A DNA stretch of 64,000 nt from CAVRQM01 sp963822705 (GCA_963822705.1 CAWGIX010000001.1:124001-188000), one strand, 5' to 3'. Positions 1-9,287 are shown, counted from the first letter of the stretch. Notes: generated by a model from the letters alone, not told the origin. Program-made: numbers and translations.

Positions 1-608
1 TCGGCACCAGAATGCGGTTGACGATGAAGGCGGGAAAGTCCTCGGACACCGACGGTCGTCTTGCCCAGCCGCTCGGCCAGCGCGCGCGTCGCTTGATACG
101 TCGCCTCGCTGGTGGCGATGCCCCGGATCAGCTCCACCAGCTTCATCACCGGTACCGGGTTCATGAAATGCATGCCGATGAACCGTTCCGGCCGTCCGGT
201 GCTGGCCGCCAGGCGCGTAATGGAGATCGACGATGTGTTCGAGGCCAGCATGGCCGACGGTTTCAGGTGCGGCTCGATCGCGGCGTAAACGGTGCGTTTG
301 ACCTCCTCCTTTTCCGTCACTGCTTCCACCACCAGGTCGCAGTCGCCCAGCTCGGCCAGGTTTGCGGTGGTGCGGACGCGGGCCAGAGCCGGGCCTTTCT
401 GCTCGACCGACAGCGTGCCCTTGGACACCTGCCGATCCATGTTGCGGGCGATCACCGTCAGCGCCTGCTCCAGGGCGCGCGGCTTGGCGTCGGCCAGCAC
501 CACGGGCAGCCCGGCCACGGCGCATACATGGGCGATGCCGTTGCCCATCTGACCCGCGCCCACGATGCCCACCCGCTCGATGGCGGGAATTTCCGCCGGC
601 TCGCTCAC
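1..608 (-). CDS. 3-hydroxybutyryl-CoA dehydrogenase, 3' end cut by window edge, frameshifted
   Basis: NAD-dependent dehydrogenase of fatty-acid or butyrate metabolism that interconverts 3-hydroxyacyl-CoA and acetoacetyl-type CoA. The N-terminus reads VGIVGAGQMGNGIA, a Rossmann dinucleotide motif of the HBD/PaaH family, and the family signature ASNTSSISI and GMHFMNPVPVM follow near residues 110-140. The C-terminus is missing because the gene runs off position 1. The start is a GTG whose bases overlap the etfA stop (GTGA), so it is translationally coupled as the third gene after etfB-etfA. Near position 50 one extra base breaks the frame: the segment before it ends LGKTTV and the expected VSEDFPAFIVNR continues in another frame. 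Function is confident at family level; exact chain-length preference is not visible. Confidence 0.85.
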   Translation of the reverse strand, partial: MSEPAEIPAIERVGIVGAGQMGNGIAHVCAVAGLPVVLADAKPRALEQALTVIARNMDRQVSKGTLSVEQKGPALARVRTTANLAELGDCDLVVEAVTEKEEVKRTVYAAIEPHLKPSAMLASNTSSISITRLAASTGRPERFIGMHFMNPVPVMKLVELIRGIATSEATYQATRALAERLGKTTVGVRGLSRLHRQPHSGA

Positions 609-1543
609 GCGCGCTCCAGCTCGGCCGCCAATTCAGGCAGCGCCACGAACAGGTCGGCCACCAGCCCGTAATCGGCCACCTGGAAGATCGGCGCCTCCTC
701 GTCCTTGTTGATGGCGACGATGACTTTGCTGTCCTTCATGCCGGCCAGATGCTGGATGGCGCCGGAAATGCCGATGGCCATGTACAGATCGGGGGCCACG
801 ATCTTGCCGGTCTGGCCCACCTGATGATCGTTGGAGACGAAGCCCGCATCCACCGCCGCCCGCGAGGCGCCGATGGCGGCACCCAGCTTGTCGGCGATCG
901 GGTCGAGCAGCCGGAAATTCTCCCCCGCCTGCATGCCGCGCCCGCCGGACACTACGACGCGGGCAGCGCTTAGCTCGGGGCGCTCGCTCTTCTGCAGTTC
1001 GGCGGAAACAAAGCGGCTGATGCCCGGTTCCGGCACCGAGGGCGCATCCTCGATCGGCGCCGAACCGCCCTCCTCGCCGATCGGGTCGAAGCTCGCGGCG
1101 CGCACGGTGACCACCTTTTTCGGGTCGCTGCTGCGCACCGTCGCCAGCGCATTGCCGGCATAGATCGGGCGGACGAAAGTGTCGGCGTCGATAACGTCGG
1201 AGATGTCGCTGATCGGCTGGGAATCGAGCAGGGCCGCGACGCGGGGCATCACGTTCTTGCCGGTCGCTGTTGCCGCCGAGAACAGGTGCGTATAGCCGGG
1301 GGCGAGTGCCACCAGCAGCGCTGCCAGCGGCTCGGCCAGCGCGTGTTCGTATTGCGGCGCGTCGGCCAGGAAGACTTTGGTGACGCCCGGAAGTTTTGCG
1401 GCCGCCTCAGCTGCGGCGCGGCAATTGTGGCCGGGCACCAGCGCATGTACCTCGCCGCCGAGCTTTTGCGCCGCCGCGAGCGCCGAGCGGGCCGGCTGCT
1501 TGATGGCGGCGCCGTCGTGGTCGAGGAGAACCAGCGCGGTCAT
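605..1543 (-). CDS. etfA: electron transfer flavoprotein subunit alpha
   Basis: The 312-residue alpha subunit of the heterodimeric ETF, which carries electrons from acyl-CoA and other dehydrogenases to ETF:quinone oxidoreductase. The N-terminal half is the ETF alpha/beta fold (starts MTALVLLDHD). The C-terminal FAD domain shows VVVSGGRGM, GASRAAVDAGF, VGQTGKIVAPDLYMAIGISG and the VAINKDEEAPIF motif, all typical of EtfA. Length matches the family (about 310). The ATG overlaps the etfB stop by 4 bases (ATGA) and its own stop overlaps the next gene by 3 bases, so the three genes form one tightly coupled unit. Intact frame throughout. Confidence 0.97.
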   Translation of the reverse strand: MTALVLLDHDGAAIKQPARSALAAAQKLGGEVHALVPGHNCRAAAEAAAKLPGVTKVFLADAPQYEHALAEPLAALLVALAPGYTHLFSAATATGKNVMPRVAALLDSQPISDISDVIDADTFVRPIYAGNALATVRSSDPKKVVTVRAASFDPIGEEGGSAPIEDAPSVPEPGISRFVSAELQKSERPELSAARVVVSGGRGMQAGENFRLLDPIADKLGAAIGASRAAVDAGFVSNDHQVGQTGKIVAPDLYMAIGISGAIQHLAGMKDSKVIVAINKDEEAPIFQVADYGLVADLFVALPELAAELERA

Positions 1544-2292
1544 CAGATCACCTTGGCTTCGGTTCGCAGTTTTCCGACCAGCTCGGCCACCGACGCGACT
1601 TTTGCGCCGGCCTTTCGGCGGGCCGGCTCGGCCACCTTTACCAGCGTGAGCCGCGGTGCCGGGTCGACCCCCAGATCGGCCGGTTTCAGTGTTTCGATGG
1701 GCTTCTTGCGCGCCTTCATGATGTTGGGCAGCGAGGCGTAGCGCGGCTCGTTGAGCCTCAGATCGGTGGTGACGACAGCGGGCAGCGTGAGCGCCACCGT
1801 CTCCAGGCCGCCGTCCACCTCGCGGGTCACGAAAAGAGTGTCGCCCTCGGGAGCGACCTTGCTGGCAAAGGTCCCTTGCGGCCAGCCGAGCAGGGCCGCC
1901 AGCATCTGGCCGGTGGCGTTCATGTCGTCGTCGATCGCCTGCTTGCCCAGGATCACCAGCAGGGGATTCTCGCGCTGGACGATGGCGCGCAGCAGCTTGG
2001 CCACCGCGAGCGGCTCCAGCTTGGCGTCGGTCTCGACCAGTATGCCGCGGTCGGCCCCCATGGCGAGCGCCGTTCGGATGGTTTCCGCACACGCGGGCAG
2101 GCCCAGCGAGACCGCGACGATTTCCGTGGCGATGCCCTTTTCGCGCAGGCGCAGGGCTTCTTCGACGGCGATTTCGTCAAAAGGGTTCATGGACATTTTC
2201 ACGCCGGCGGTCTCCACCCCGGAGCCGTCGGCGCGCACTCGCACTTTGACGTTGAAGTCGACCACCCGCTTGACCGGGACCAGAATTTTCAT
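1543..2292 (-). CDS. etfB: electron transfer flavoprotein subunit beta
   Basis: The 249-residue beta subunit of ETF. It starts MKILVPVKRVVDFNVKVRV, a near-invariant EtfB N-terminus, and includes NPFDEIAVEEALRL and a GRGILVETD-like AMP-binding region (GADRGILVETD), followed by GKQAIDDDMNATGQMLAALL, the EtfB signature. The C-terminus carries KARKKPIETL, matching the recognition-loop region that contacts dehydrogenases. It is the first gene of the etfB-etfA-hydroxybutyryl-CoA dehydrogenase unit, and the 253 bases upstream (2293-2545) contain no gene I can support and must hold the promoter. Intact. Confidence 0.97.
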   Translation of the reverse strand: MKILVPVKRVVDFNVKVRVRADGSGVETAGVKMSMNPFDEIAVEEALRLREKGIATEIVAVSLGLPACAETIRTALAMGADRGILVETDAKLEPLAVAKLLRAIVQRENPLLVILGKQAIDDDMNATGQMLAALLGWPQGTFASKVAPEGDTLFVTREVDGGLETVALTLPAVVTTDLRLNEPRYASLPNIMKARKKPIETLKPADLGVDPAPRLTLVKVAEPARRKAGAKVASVAELVGKLRTEAKVI

Positions 2293-2545
2293 CGGGACAC
2301 TTTTCGCTGCTCGGGGCGAGCGAGCGTTTACGAGCCCTGCCTCCGGCTGCCAAGCGGAGCGGTCGCCGGCGGTGCTCCCGGCCCACCTGGGATTCCCGTT
2401 AGCATAGCGCTCTCCGGAACCAAGGACTGGAGATTCTGGACTTTTGTCTTATCGGAGAATGGCCGGTTGAAGGCCGCCCGCCGCCTAATCTGATCACGGG
2501 GCACGGGGCCCGCCCTGATCGCTTGTCATTCCAGGTCGGCAGTCC

Positions 2546-3346
2546 TCAAGCCAGCCGAGCATAGCCGGCCTGGACTGCCGCCTGTTCGAAAGCAAGAACG
2601 GGCGCATAAGCCGGCCAGGTCCGCAGCGCGCACGCCCGCTATCGCCAAACTCGCCGCAAGGGGTTCGTCGTCGCGTCGGCAAGAGCGGCGTGCAACCGGT
2701 TCAGTTCTGCCGTTTCGGCCGATCCACGGGTGACGAACGGTAGTGCCGGCGTTGCCGGTGTCTCGGCCAGCACTCGAGTTCCCTCCGACCAGTTCCGGCC
2801 GATGCCGCGCCGCGAGGCCATGAGTCACGCAGTCGATCGCCGCCACATCGGCCTCGCCTTCGCGCACCGCACGCAGGCTTTCCAGGTGCGCGCCCGTCTC
2901 GATCACCGCTCCCGAAAAACCGCCCCGTCTTGCGCCAGCGGAGCGATCGCCGCCCGCAACAAGTTCATTCCCGTATTGCTGTCGAACCCGTTGACCGCGC
3001 AGCGCCGGCCGCGCAGATCGGCCAGTTCCCGCGCCGGATCGTCCGCTCGCACCACTACAAAACTTCTGTGCAGCACGCCGTCGCAGCCGGGCAGGTCATA
3101 TATCGGCGTTGCCACCAGCCGGACCCGGCCGGCCAATTCGGTAACCAGCGGATAGCCGCAGGTCTGCGCAAGCAGCAGGTTCGGATCGCGCCAAATTTCC
3201 CGCAACGGCCGCTCTCGCTCCAGCTCGTCCGGCACGCCGTCCACCCCGGCCTCACGCAACCCATCGCGCATCAAGCCCCAGAACGCATCGGTGGCCTCGC
3301 GCAGCCAGGGAAAATCGTACATCCCCAAACTCGCCACCCGCGTCAC
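2546..3346 (-). pseudogene. PhnD-like phosphate/phosphonate-type binding protein, multiply frameshifted
   Basis: Resembles cytosolic or periplasmic PhnD-family solute-binding proteins (COG3221 type). The first frame encodes ASLGMYDFPWLREATDAFW, PLVTELAGRVRLVATPIY and GRRCAVNGFDSNTGMNLLR. The protein then continues in a second frame from about 2905 (VIETGAHLESLRAVREGEAD, AIDCVTHGLAARHRPEL), a third from about 2780 (VLAETPATPALPFVTR) and a fourth from about 2640 (APVLAFEQAAVQAGYA) to the stop at 2546. Each piece fits the family in order, so there are three or so indels and no nonsense codon. The GTG start overlaps the stop of the XRE gene (GTGA), so it is the second gene of a coupled pair. No signal peptide is visible at the N-terminus, which argues against a classical transporter role. 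Confidence 0.7.
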
Positions 3347-4194
3347 CGGTCGCGCTCCAGCTCCAGGTCCAACAGAAAGCCAGAAATGTCCGGCGGCTGC
3401 ACCACCGCCTCGCGCACCAGCACGTCGAACCGGCGCATCAGCGCGCGGATATGCTCGGTCCAGGTGAACACGAAATAGATCCCGCCCACGAACAGCGCCG
3501 CCCGCGCCGAGCCGAACACCGTGAACGGCACCGAATAGCTGCGCCGCCGGTCGAACAGGAACAGCCGAAACCCGGGATACAGCTCGCGGCACAGCCCGGC
3601 CATGCGCTCGATCTGCTCCACCCTGTCCCGCGCGGAAAGCCCGGTCCAGATGCCGCGGCCCTGCGACAGCTCTTCCAGCGCCTGCACCGTGCCGCACGCC
3701 TCCATTTCGGTTTCCGGCTGCTGCAAGTAGGTGAGCCGGCTTTCGACGCTGCCCCAGGTACGCGGCGCGGCGTCGCCGGCGGCGTGATGGTATTCGTGCG
3801 CCAGCACCGCGGGGGTTTTCAGCAGGTCAGGGAAGCTCACCGGCACCGTGCGGATTTTGGCACCCGCCGCCTCGGTCATCCACTGGAACATGCGGTCGTC
3901 GATCGGCACATCCTCATGCGGCTCGATGCGCAGCACCTCGCCCATGCTTTCCGGCCCGCGCTCGACCCGCTGTGACAGGCCCAGCAGCCAGTCCACGGAG
4001 ACCCCGCACGAAACCGCAATCGCCACCAGCGTTTCGGCCCGCGGCAGACGCGTCGCGTCCGGGCTCAGCAACTGGGCCAGGGTGGACCGGTCCAGCCCGG
4101 CCGTGCGGGCAAACGCGGCCTGGCTCCAGCCGCGCTGCGTCATGACCGACAAAAGCCGTTCGCGAAAACCTGCTGCCGACGGTCGTATGGCCAT
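3343..4194 (-). CDS. XRE-family helix-turn-helix regulator with unknown C-terminal domain
   Basis: A 283-residue protein with an N-terminal HTH (about residues 12-72): LLSVMTQRGWSQAAFARTAGLDRSTLAQLL, split over the usual five helices, then a CGVSVDWLLGLS tail typical of XRE/Cro repressors. Residues 90-283 form a globular domain rich in aromatics (FRLFLFDRRRSYSVPFTVFG, FVGGIYFVFTWTEHIRALM) that I cannot name; it could bind a ligand or the product of the coupled downstream gene. It lies head-to-head with the fatty-acid desaturase, and a 15-bp palindrome (4216-4230) sits 22 bases before its start, which suggests autoregulation and control of both directions. Function beyond DNA binding is inference. 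Confidence 0.8.
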   Translation of the reverse strand: MAIRPSAAGFRERLLSVMTQRGWSQAAFARTAGLDRSTLAQLLSPDATRLPRAETLVAIAVSCGVSVDWLLGLSQRVERGPESMGEVLRIEPHEDVPIDDRMFQWMTEAAGAKIRTVPVSFPDLLKTPAVLAHEYHHAAGDAAPRTWGSVESRLTYLQQPETEMEACGTVQALEELSQGRGIWTGLSARDRVEQIERMAGLCRELYPGFRLFLFDRRRSYSVPFTVFGSARAALFVGGIYFVFTWTEHIRALMRRFDVLVREAVVQPPDISGFLLDLELERDR

Positions 4195-4215
4195 GATTGT
4201 CCACTACACCTGTGA

Positions 4216-4230
4216 TTTTGGTAACCAAAA
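4216..4230. promoter_or_regulatory. candidate operator palindrome in the XRE/desaturase divergent promoter
   Basis: TTTTGGTAACCAAAA has perfect 7-base arms around one central base. It lies in the 151-base gap between the divergent XRE regulator (start 4194) and the desaturase (start about 4346), in an otherwise GC-rich context. A repressor site for the neighbouring XRE protein is the simplest reading. No experimental support can be seen here. Confidence 0.5.
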
Positions 4231-4345
4231 TAGACCAAAGTGCGACATCACGCACGTTCCCGAAGCGATTGCCCTTTGTTAGTCTTACCTCGTTGCGACG
4301 CGGCGGAGGCGCACGGTTTTGGAGCGGGGAAGGCGGCGGCGGGGA

Positions 4346-5348
4346 GTGGAGTGGCCCACAGTGGGTCTAGCCATCGTCGTCTATGCCTGCTGGCTGTTGC
4401 TGACCTGGTTTCATGACCGGGATCGCCTGGCCGCTGTTGCTGATCCTCGGGGGCTGGACGGTTGCGTGGCACGCCTCGCTGCAGCACGAACTGATCCACG
4501 GCCACCCGACACGCTCGCCCCGCCTGAACCGGGTGATCGGGCTGCCGCCACTGATGCTGCATCTGCCGTTCGACCGCTACCGCGCGCTGCATCTGGCGCA
4601 CCACCGCGACGACCGGCTTACCGATCCCCTGGAGGATCCGGAAACCCAGTATTTTACCCCAAAAGGGTGGCACGCGCTGGGGCCGGCGGGACGCGCCATC
4701 GTGAGGATTACGGCCCGGTTGGCTGGCCGGCTGGTGGTGGGGCCGGTGTGGGCGATCTGCCGCTTCCTGTGGCGCGACGCCCAGCGCGCCTGGCGTTGCG
4801 TGCCCGGCGTGCGGGCCGCGTGGCTGTGGCACTTTCCGCTGGTGACCCTGGTGCTGCTCTGGGTGCTCTGGGCCTGCCGCATGAGTCTTGCAGAATACGC
4901 GGTCTGTTTTTGGCTCCCCGGCTTGGCGCTGCTGCTCCTGCGCTCTTACGCCGAACACCGCGCCGCCCCCGAGAGCGACCACCGCACCGCCGTGGTGGAA
5001 CACGCACCGGTGCTGGGCTTGCTGTTTTTGTTCAACAATTTGCACGCAGCCCACCATGAGCGTCCCGCGCTCGCCTGGTATCGCCTGCCCGCCTGGTATG
5101 CGCGCGAGCGCGCCCGGCTACTGGCGAAAAACGGCGGTTTGGTCTATCGCGGCTACGCCGAGGTTTTTGGGCGCTACTTGCTGGCCCCGCACGATCAGCT
5201 GGTGCATCCCGACTACATATCCGGCGCAAGTCCGTCACCGCGACCCCTGTTCGCGTCGCCGGCAGAGGCCGGAACGAGAGGGTTGGCTGAACAGCCGCCA
5301 CGCGGTCCCGGGGAGCCTTTGGGAGGCATGTCCGTGGAAGCCGCCTAA
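4346..5348 (+). CDS. membrane fatty acid desaturase (one frameshift near the N-terminus)
   Basis: Di-iron integral membrane desaturase or hydroxylase. The histidine boxes are visible: HELIHGH, HLAHH, and HAAHHE, the last followed by PALAWYRLP as in the alphaproteobacterial family. Hydrophobic segments alternate with the boxes. The start is best placed at the GTG preceding EWPTVGLAIVVYACWLL; the first transmembrane segment is read in one frame, and the rest (from MTGIAWPLLLILGG) in another, so one base is missing or added near 4412. The C-terminal 30 residues after HPDYISGA are not conserved-looking. Divergent from the XRE gene and probably under the same operator. Substrate (acyl lipid or other alkyl chain) is not visible. 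Confidence 0.8.
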
Positions 5349-5355
5349 CCCGGCG

Positions 5356-6293
5356 TCACTCCCACTGCAGTTCCTGGTACGCCTCCGTGACGTTCCGGGC
5401 GTTGTAGTCGTCGAACAGCAGCCAGCGGCCGCGCTCGGAGGCGGCGACACTGCCAACGGCCTCATCGAGCGGCGTGCCGCGCGCGATGGCGGCTCGGGTT
5501 TCTTCCAGCAGCACGGTCAGATAGCGTTGCAGCGCATCCGCCGATTCCGGCCATGCCGCATCGAGCGGGCCGTGCCCCGGGACCACGCGCTCGGCACCGG
5601 ACTCCCGCAAGACCTGCAGCTCCCGCAGCCAGCCGCGCAGACTGCCGTCGAGCGAGGGAATGCGTCCCACGAACAGCAGGTCGGTGGCCAGCAGCACGCC
5701 GCTGCCGTGATCCAAAATACTCAGATCGCTGTCGGTATGCGCCGGCCCGTGCGCGGATCAGTTTTAGGACCCGGCCGCCCAAATCCAGTTCCGCGGTGCT
5801 GTCCACCAGTTTGTCGGCGGCACTACGGGCCCGCGGCGCCGGGACCCAGCAGGGTGTCCAACCGGTCCTGATAAAACAGTCCGCGCTGGGCCAGCGCCGC
5901 CGGCAGTTTCGCGTGCCCTACGAATCCGGCTTGTCGTCCAAAAAAGCGCCGGCCCCGAAAACATGGTCGGGATGCACGTGCGACAGCACCACATAGCGGA
6001 TCGGCAGGCCCGTTTTTGCACGCACCGCGTCGCGCAGCGCCGCGCCATCGGCCAGACTGCCGCCGGGGTCGATTACTGCGACAGAGTCGCGCCCGACCAC
6101 AAAGCCAATATTGGCGATGGCATCGGCATTGTCGGCCGCCGCGTCCGCATCGAGCCCGCGTCGCAGGAACAGCCCGGAAGCTACCTCGACCATGTCTGCA
6201 GGCGACGCGGCGGCGCGGCGGCCTGGGCCCAGTGCAACAGGCACAGAACCCGGCACCGAGCGCGGTGCGCCGGGTGAGCGACAGGCCAGCCAT
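5356..6293 (-). pseudogene. quinoprotein relay system-type zinc metallohydrolase, multiply frameshifted
   Basis: Metallo-beta-lactamase-fold protein. The zinc motif is VVLSHVHPDHVFGAGAF, followed by a second metal-ligand region AHTDSDLSILD, then DLLFVGRIPSLDGSL, VVPGHGPLDAAW and the C-terminal WLLFDDYNARNVTEAYQELQWE. The ending and overall order match the family found beside PQQ-dependent (quinoprotein) dehydrogenases. The N-terminus has a Tat-like leader (SLTRRTALGAGFCACC), implying periplasmic location. Frames change near 6230, 5940, 5830 and 5750, with no nonsense codon inside any piece. It is convergent with the desaturase, 7 bases apart. A PQQ-type dehydrogenase at 23671 in the same window is also heavily broken. 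Confidence 0.7.
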
Positions 6294-6334
6294 GCGGCCT
6301 CGCGAAAACCATGAAAACCCCACTATATCGGCTC

Positions 6335-6804
6335 ATGGCCGCGCGTGGGATCCGGCAAAGGACGGCCGCAGCCGGCACCGCCTGGAAGCGCGGCCGAAGG
6401 CGTGCGCGCATGACGGCGCGCGGCTGACCCCGCTGCGACGCGAAATCCTTGCGCTGATCCTGGACGCCAAAAGCCCGGTGGGCGCGCTACGATCTGCTCG
6501 ATCGGCTGAAAACGACGGGGCGAAGTGCCGCGCCGCCTACCGTCTACCGGGTGCTCGATTTCCTGTTGGCCCACGGTTTTGTGCATCGGCTGGAGCGGCT
6601 CAACGCTTTTGTTCCATGCCCCGACGCCGGGCACCGCGTCCACGCGGCTCAGTTCCTGATCTGCGGGCGGTGCGGCGGCGTGCAGGAGCTGGAGGATGCC
6701 GCGATCAGCGAGTCGGTTGCTCAGGCCGCCGGCAAGCGCGGTTTGCTCCCGCCCGTGCCACTATCGAGGTCGAGGGGACTTGTGCCGCCTGTGCTGCGGC
6801 GTAG
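6335..6804 (+). CDS. zur: Fur-family zinc uptake regulator Zur (frameshifted)
   Basis: A Fur-family repressor that binds a palindromic operator when loaded with zinc. The DNA-binding domain shows ARLTPLRREILALILD and, after a shift, a DLLDRLK-like helix, PTVYRVLDFLLAHGFVHRLERLNAF, the Fur winged-helix signature. Metal site residues follow: HRVHAAQFLICGRCGGVQEL, with CxxC, and the C-terminal CAAC pair. Frame changes near 6500 and 6740 are needed; the true start is uncertain because the N-terminal 25 residues straddle another possible shift. Zur rather than Fur is inferred from the adjoining znu genes and the Zur-type palindrome at 9270. It is convergent with znuB, overlapping it by about 100 bases. 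Confidence 0.8.
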
Positions 6805-7557
6805 GCGATCCCGCTCAACGCGGTGATCCAAAAACTGACGGGCCAGTCCGTCCAGTAGGCAAGCGCCAAGCCGCCCCATGCCTCGCCGAGCGCCAGCACC
6901 GCCGCCAGCGCCAGGCCCGGCCCTAGCTGCGAGGTCACGCGCTGGGCCGTGGCGGCCGGCCCCACCATCAGAGTGAACACCAGCAGCACGCCCACGATTT
7001 GCGCGCACTGCGCCACCGCGAGCGCCACGATGGCGAGGAACAGTACCGAAACGAGCCGCAGCGGCACCCCGGCCGCCTCGGCCAATTCCGGCTGCAGGCT
7101 GGCGAACAGCAATGGTCGAGCGATGGTGGCCAGTGCCGCGACGCACACCACGCAGAGCGCCACCAGCGTCCAAAGGGTGGCCTCGTCCACTGCCAAAACG
7201 TTGCCGAACAGCAGGGCGGTGGCCTGGGTGGCGTAGGCGGTGAAAAAATGCAGGAACAGCAGACCAAACCCGAGCGCCAGCGCCAGAATCATCCCGATCG
7301 CCACGTCTCGCTCGTCCAGCCGCTCGCCCAAAAACCCCATCAGCACGCCGGCCGCCACGGTCAGCGCCACCATGCCGGCCAAAGGCGTAGCGCCTGAGAA
7401 GTACCGCCCCGGTGGCACCCGTGAAACCCACATGCGCCAGCGCGTGTCCGGCAAAGCTTTGCCCGCGCAGCACCAGAAAATAGCCGACGCAGCCGGATAC
7501 CAGCGCAACCGCGGTCGCGGCGGCGAACGCCGTGCGCATGAAGTCGTAGTCAAGCAC
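6705..7557 (-). CDS. znuB: zinc ABC transporter permease ZnuB (one frameshift)
   Basis: Inner-membrane permease of the high-affinity zinc importer. About eight hydrophobic segments are visible, beginning FMRTAFAAATAVALVSGCVGYF and with GQSFAGHALAHVGFTGATGA, the conserved ABC-3 family loop. Later segments include MILALALGFGLLFLHFF and QIVGVLLVFTLMVGPAATA, which contain typical ZnuB residues. A base is missing near 7410, just after GAVLL. The start is a GTG at 7557 or ATG at 7539. It lies 7 bases after znuC. The 3' end overlaps the convergent zur gene by about 100 bases, which may be real or may reflect another indel at the C-terminus. Confidence 0.85.
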
Positions 7558-7564
7558 GGGCGGA

Positions 7565-8375
7565 CTAAGGCATGCGGGTGATGGTGATGCCCGCGCTCGA
7601 CATCCTGGCCGCCCGACATCACAAAAATGCGTCCGTCCACCCGCACCACGTCGATCGGCGTTCCGTACAGTTTCGACAGCACAGGGCCGGTAATGACCTC
7701 GTCCACGGTGCCCAGCGCCGCGCGCCCGCCACCCAGATACAGCACCCGATCCAGCGCCCCCAAAAGCGGGTTGGTTTCGTGCGCGGAAAACAGCACGGTG
7801 ATGCCGAGCGCCCGCTGCACATTTCGCACCAGCTCCACCACGCCCTGCTGATAGCGTGGATCGAGGTTCGCGAGCGGCTCGTCCAGAAGCAGCAGCCGCG
7901 GATTCCCCAACAGCGCCTGCGCCAACAGCACGCGTTGTCGCTCGCCGCCCGATAGTTCCCCAAGTGGCCATTGCGCGAGCACGGTGGCGCCGACCACGTC
8001 CAGCGCGCGGTCCACCTCGCGCCAGATTGTTGGGCCCGGCAGGAATGGTCCCCAGCGATGGCCGTCCACCGCCGCGGCCACCAGGTCGCGCCCGCGCAGG
8101 CGCAGCGCCGCCTCGGACATAGCGCGGGTCTGCGGCATGTAGCCTACCCGCGAGTCGCCGCGGGCGGGACGCTCGCCGAACACGCGGATGCTGCCGGTGC
8201 GGGGCGGCAGCAGTCCCAGCACGGCGCGGAAAAACGTGGTCTTGCCGGCGCCGTTCGGCCCCAGCACGCCGACGAAACACCCATCCGGTATGGCAAGGTC
8301 CACGTCCGACAGCACCGCCCGGCTGCCCAGCGCCAGGGTGGTGCCCGAAAATCGGATTACCGGCGCATCGCTCAC
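7565..8375 (-). CDS. znuC: zinc ABC transporter ATP-binding protein ZnuC
   Basis: Cytosolic ATPase of the zinc importer. Walker A is GPNGAGKTT, the Q-loop is MPQTRAM, the ABC signature is LSGGERQRVLLAQALL, Walker B is LLLLDEPLANLD, and the switch histidine is in FSAHETNPLL. The C-terminus is histidine rich (GHHHHPHA), common in ZnuC and consistent with zinc handling. The expected stop falls directly after PHA, but one extra T makes the literal frame run on into znuB; the end given here is the TAG in the shifted frame. The GTG start follows the znuA stop by one base. Order znuA-znuC-znuB implies one operon under the Zur box. Confidence 0.92.
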
Positions 8376-8376
8376 G

Positions 8377-9249
8377 TCACTGTGTCGGAACGCTGAGCGC
8401 CTGATCAAGCGCGTCGAGTTGGCTCATCATCCAGACTTGCCAGGTTTCTTCCGGAGGCTCGGTCTCGCTGACTCCCACGACCGGCACCTTGGATTTTCTG
8501 GCGATGGCCAGCAGGCGTTTGGCCGCGGCATCGGTGGCCTGGCTGTTGTACAGCAGCACGCGCACGCGGTGCTGGCGCAAATCGTCCTCGAACGCCGCGA
8601 CGTCGGAGGCGCGCGGCTCGGACTCGTTCATCACCGCGAGCTGGAAGCGCTCGTTGCGCATCACCAGACCGATCGCGGCGGCCATGTAGCCGAATACCGG
8701 CTCAGTGGCGGTGACCGGCTGGCCGGCGTAGCGCGCGCGCATGACCGCGATTTTTTGGTTTAGCGGTGCCAGCGAGTGCAAAAACGTTTCCAGGCGCTGC
8801 TCATACTCGGCCCGGTGGTCCGGATCGTCCTGCGCCAAAACCGCGGACAGCACGCGGGCATAGACGGCGATGACCGACGGGTCGTACCAGATATGCGGGT
8901 TGTCACCGGCTTTCTTGCCCGCCAGGTCGGCCACGACGATGACCTGCCGGTCGGACGACTTTGCGGCTTGCAGCAGTTTCTGCATCCACGGATCGTAGTC
9001 CGCCCCGCTCTCCACCACGATTCTGGCCGCCGAAAGTTCGCGACCGACCGATGGGCTGGCTTCGAACAGGTGCGGGTCCTGGTCGGGATTCTGGAGGATG
9101 CTCTTCACCTTGGCGTTGGGGCCGGCGAGTTGGTGGGCCACGTCGCCGTAAAAATTCTCGGCGGCCACGATCGGCACCGGAGCCGCCGCCGCGGCGACCC
9201 GCGCCGCGAGCATGACGGTTGCGACGGCGAGCAATGGAGTGCGGCGCAT
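8377..9249 (-). CDS. znuA: zinc ABC transporter substrate-binding protein ZnuA
   Basis: A 290-residue periplasmic cluster A-I binding protein. It has a signal peptide (MRRTPLLAVATVMLAARVAAAAA), then AAENFYGDVAHQLAG, DPHLFEASPS with the metal-binding His, NPHIWYDPS with the second His, and ATEPVFGYMAAAIGL with a further ligand region. The usual ZnuA His-rich loop is absent, so it is closer to the alphaproteobacterial short form; other divalent metals cannot be excluded. A perfect 18-bp Zur palindrome lies 20 bases before the ATG and would block transcription of the whole znuACB operon in zinc sufficiency. Confidence 0.92.
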   Translation of the reverse strand: MRRTPLLAVATVMLAARVAAAAAPVPIVAAENFYGDVAHQLAGPNAKVKSILQNPDQDPHLFEASPSVGRELSAARIVVESGADYDPWMQKLLQAAKSSDRQVIVVADLAGKKAGDNPHIWYDPSVIAVYARVLSAVLAQDDPDHRAEYEQRLETFLHSLAPLNQKIAVMRARYAGQPVTATEPVFGYMAAAIGLVMRNERFQLAVMNESEPRASDVAAFEDDLRQHRVRVLLYNSQATDAAAKRLLAIARKSKVPVVGVSETEPPEETWQVWMMSQLDALDQALSVPTQ

Positions 9250-9269
9250 GGAGGATCTCCGGCGAGTAC

Positions 9270-9287
9270 GTTATGTTATAACATAAC
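9270..9287. promoter_or_regulatory. Zur box (zinc-responsive operator) upstream of znuA
   Basis: GTTATGTTATAACATAAC is a perfect 18-bp inverted repeat, closely like the alphaproteobacterial Zur consensus (GTTATNNNATAAC-type). It is AT-rich in GC-rich surroundings and sits 20 bases before the znuA start, with a GGAG ribosome-binding site between. Zur itself is encoded at the other end of the locus. Confidence 0.88.

Noticed and set aside
2293..2545. A short gene or RNA between etfB and the PhnD-like gene
   Set aside because: Only weak frames with no ribosome-binding site or conserved sequence; an inverted repeat near 2490-2520 is too imperfect to call.
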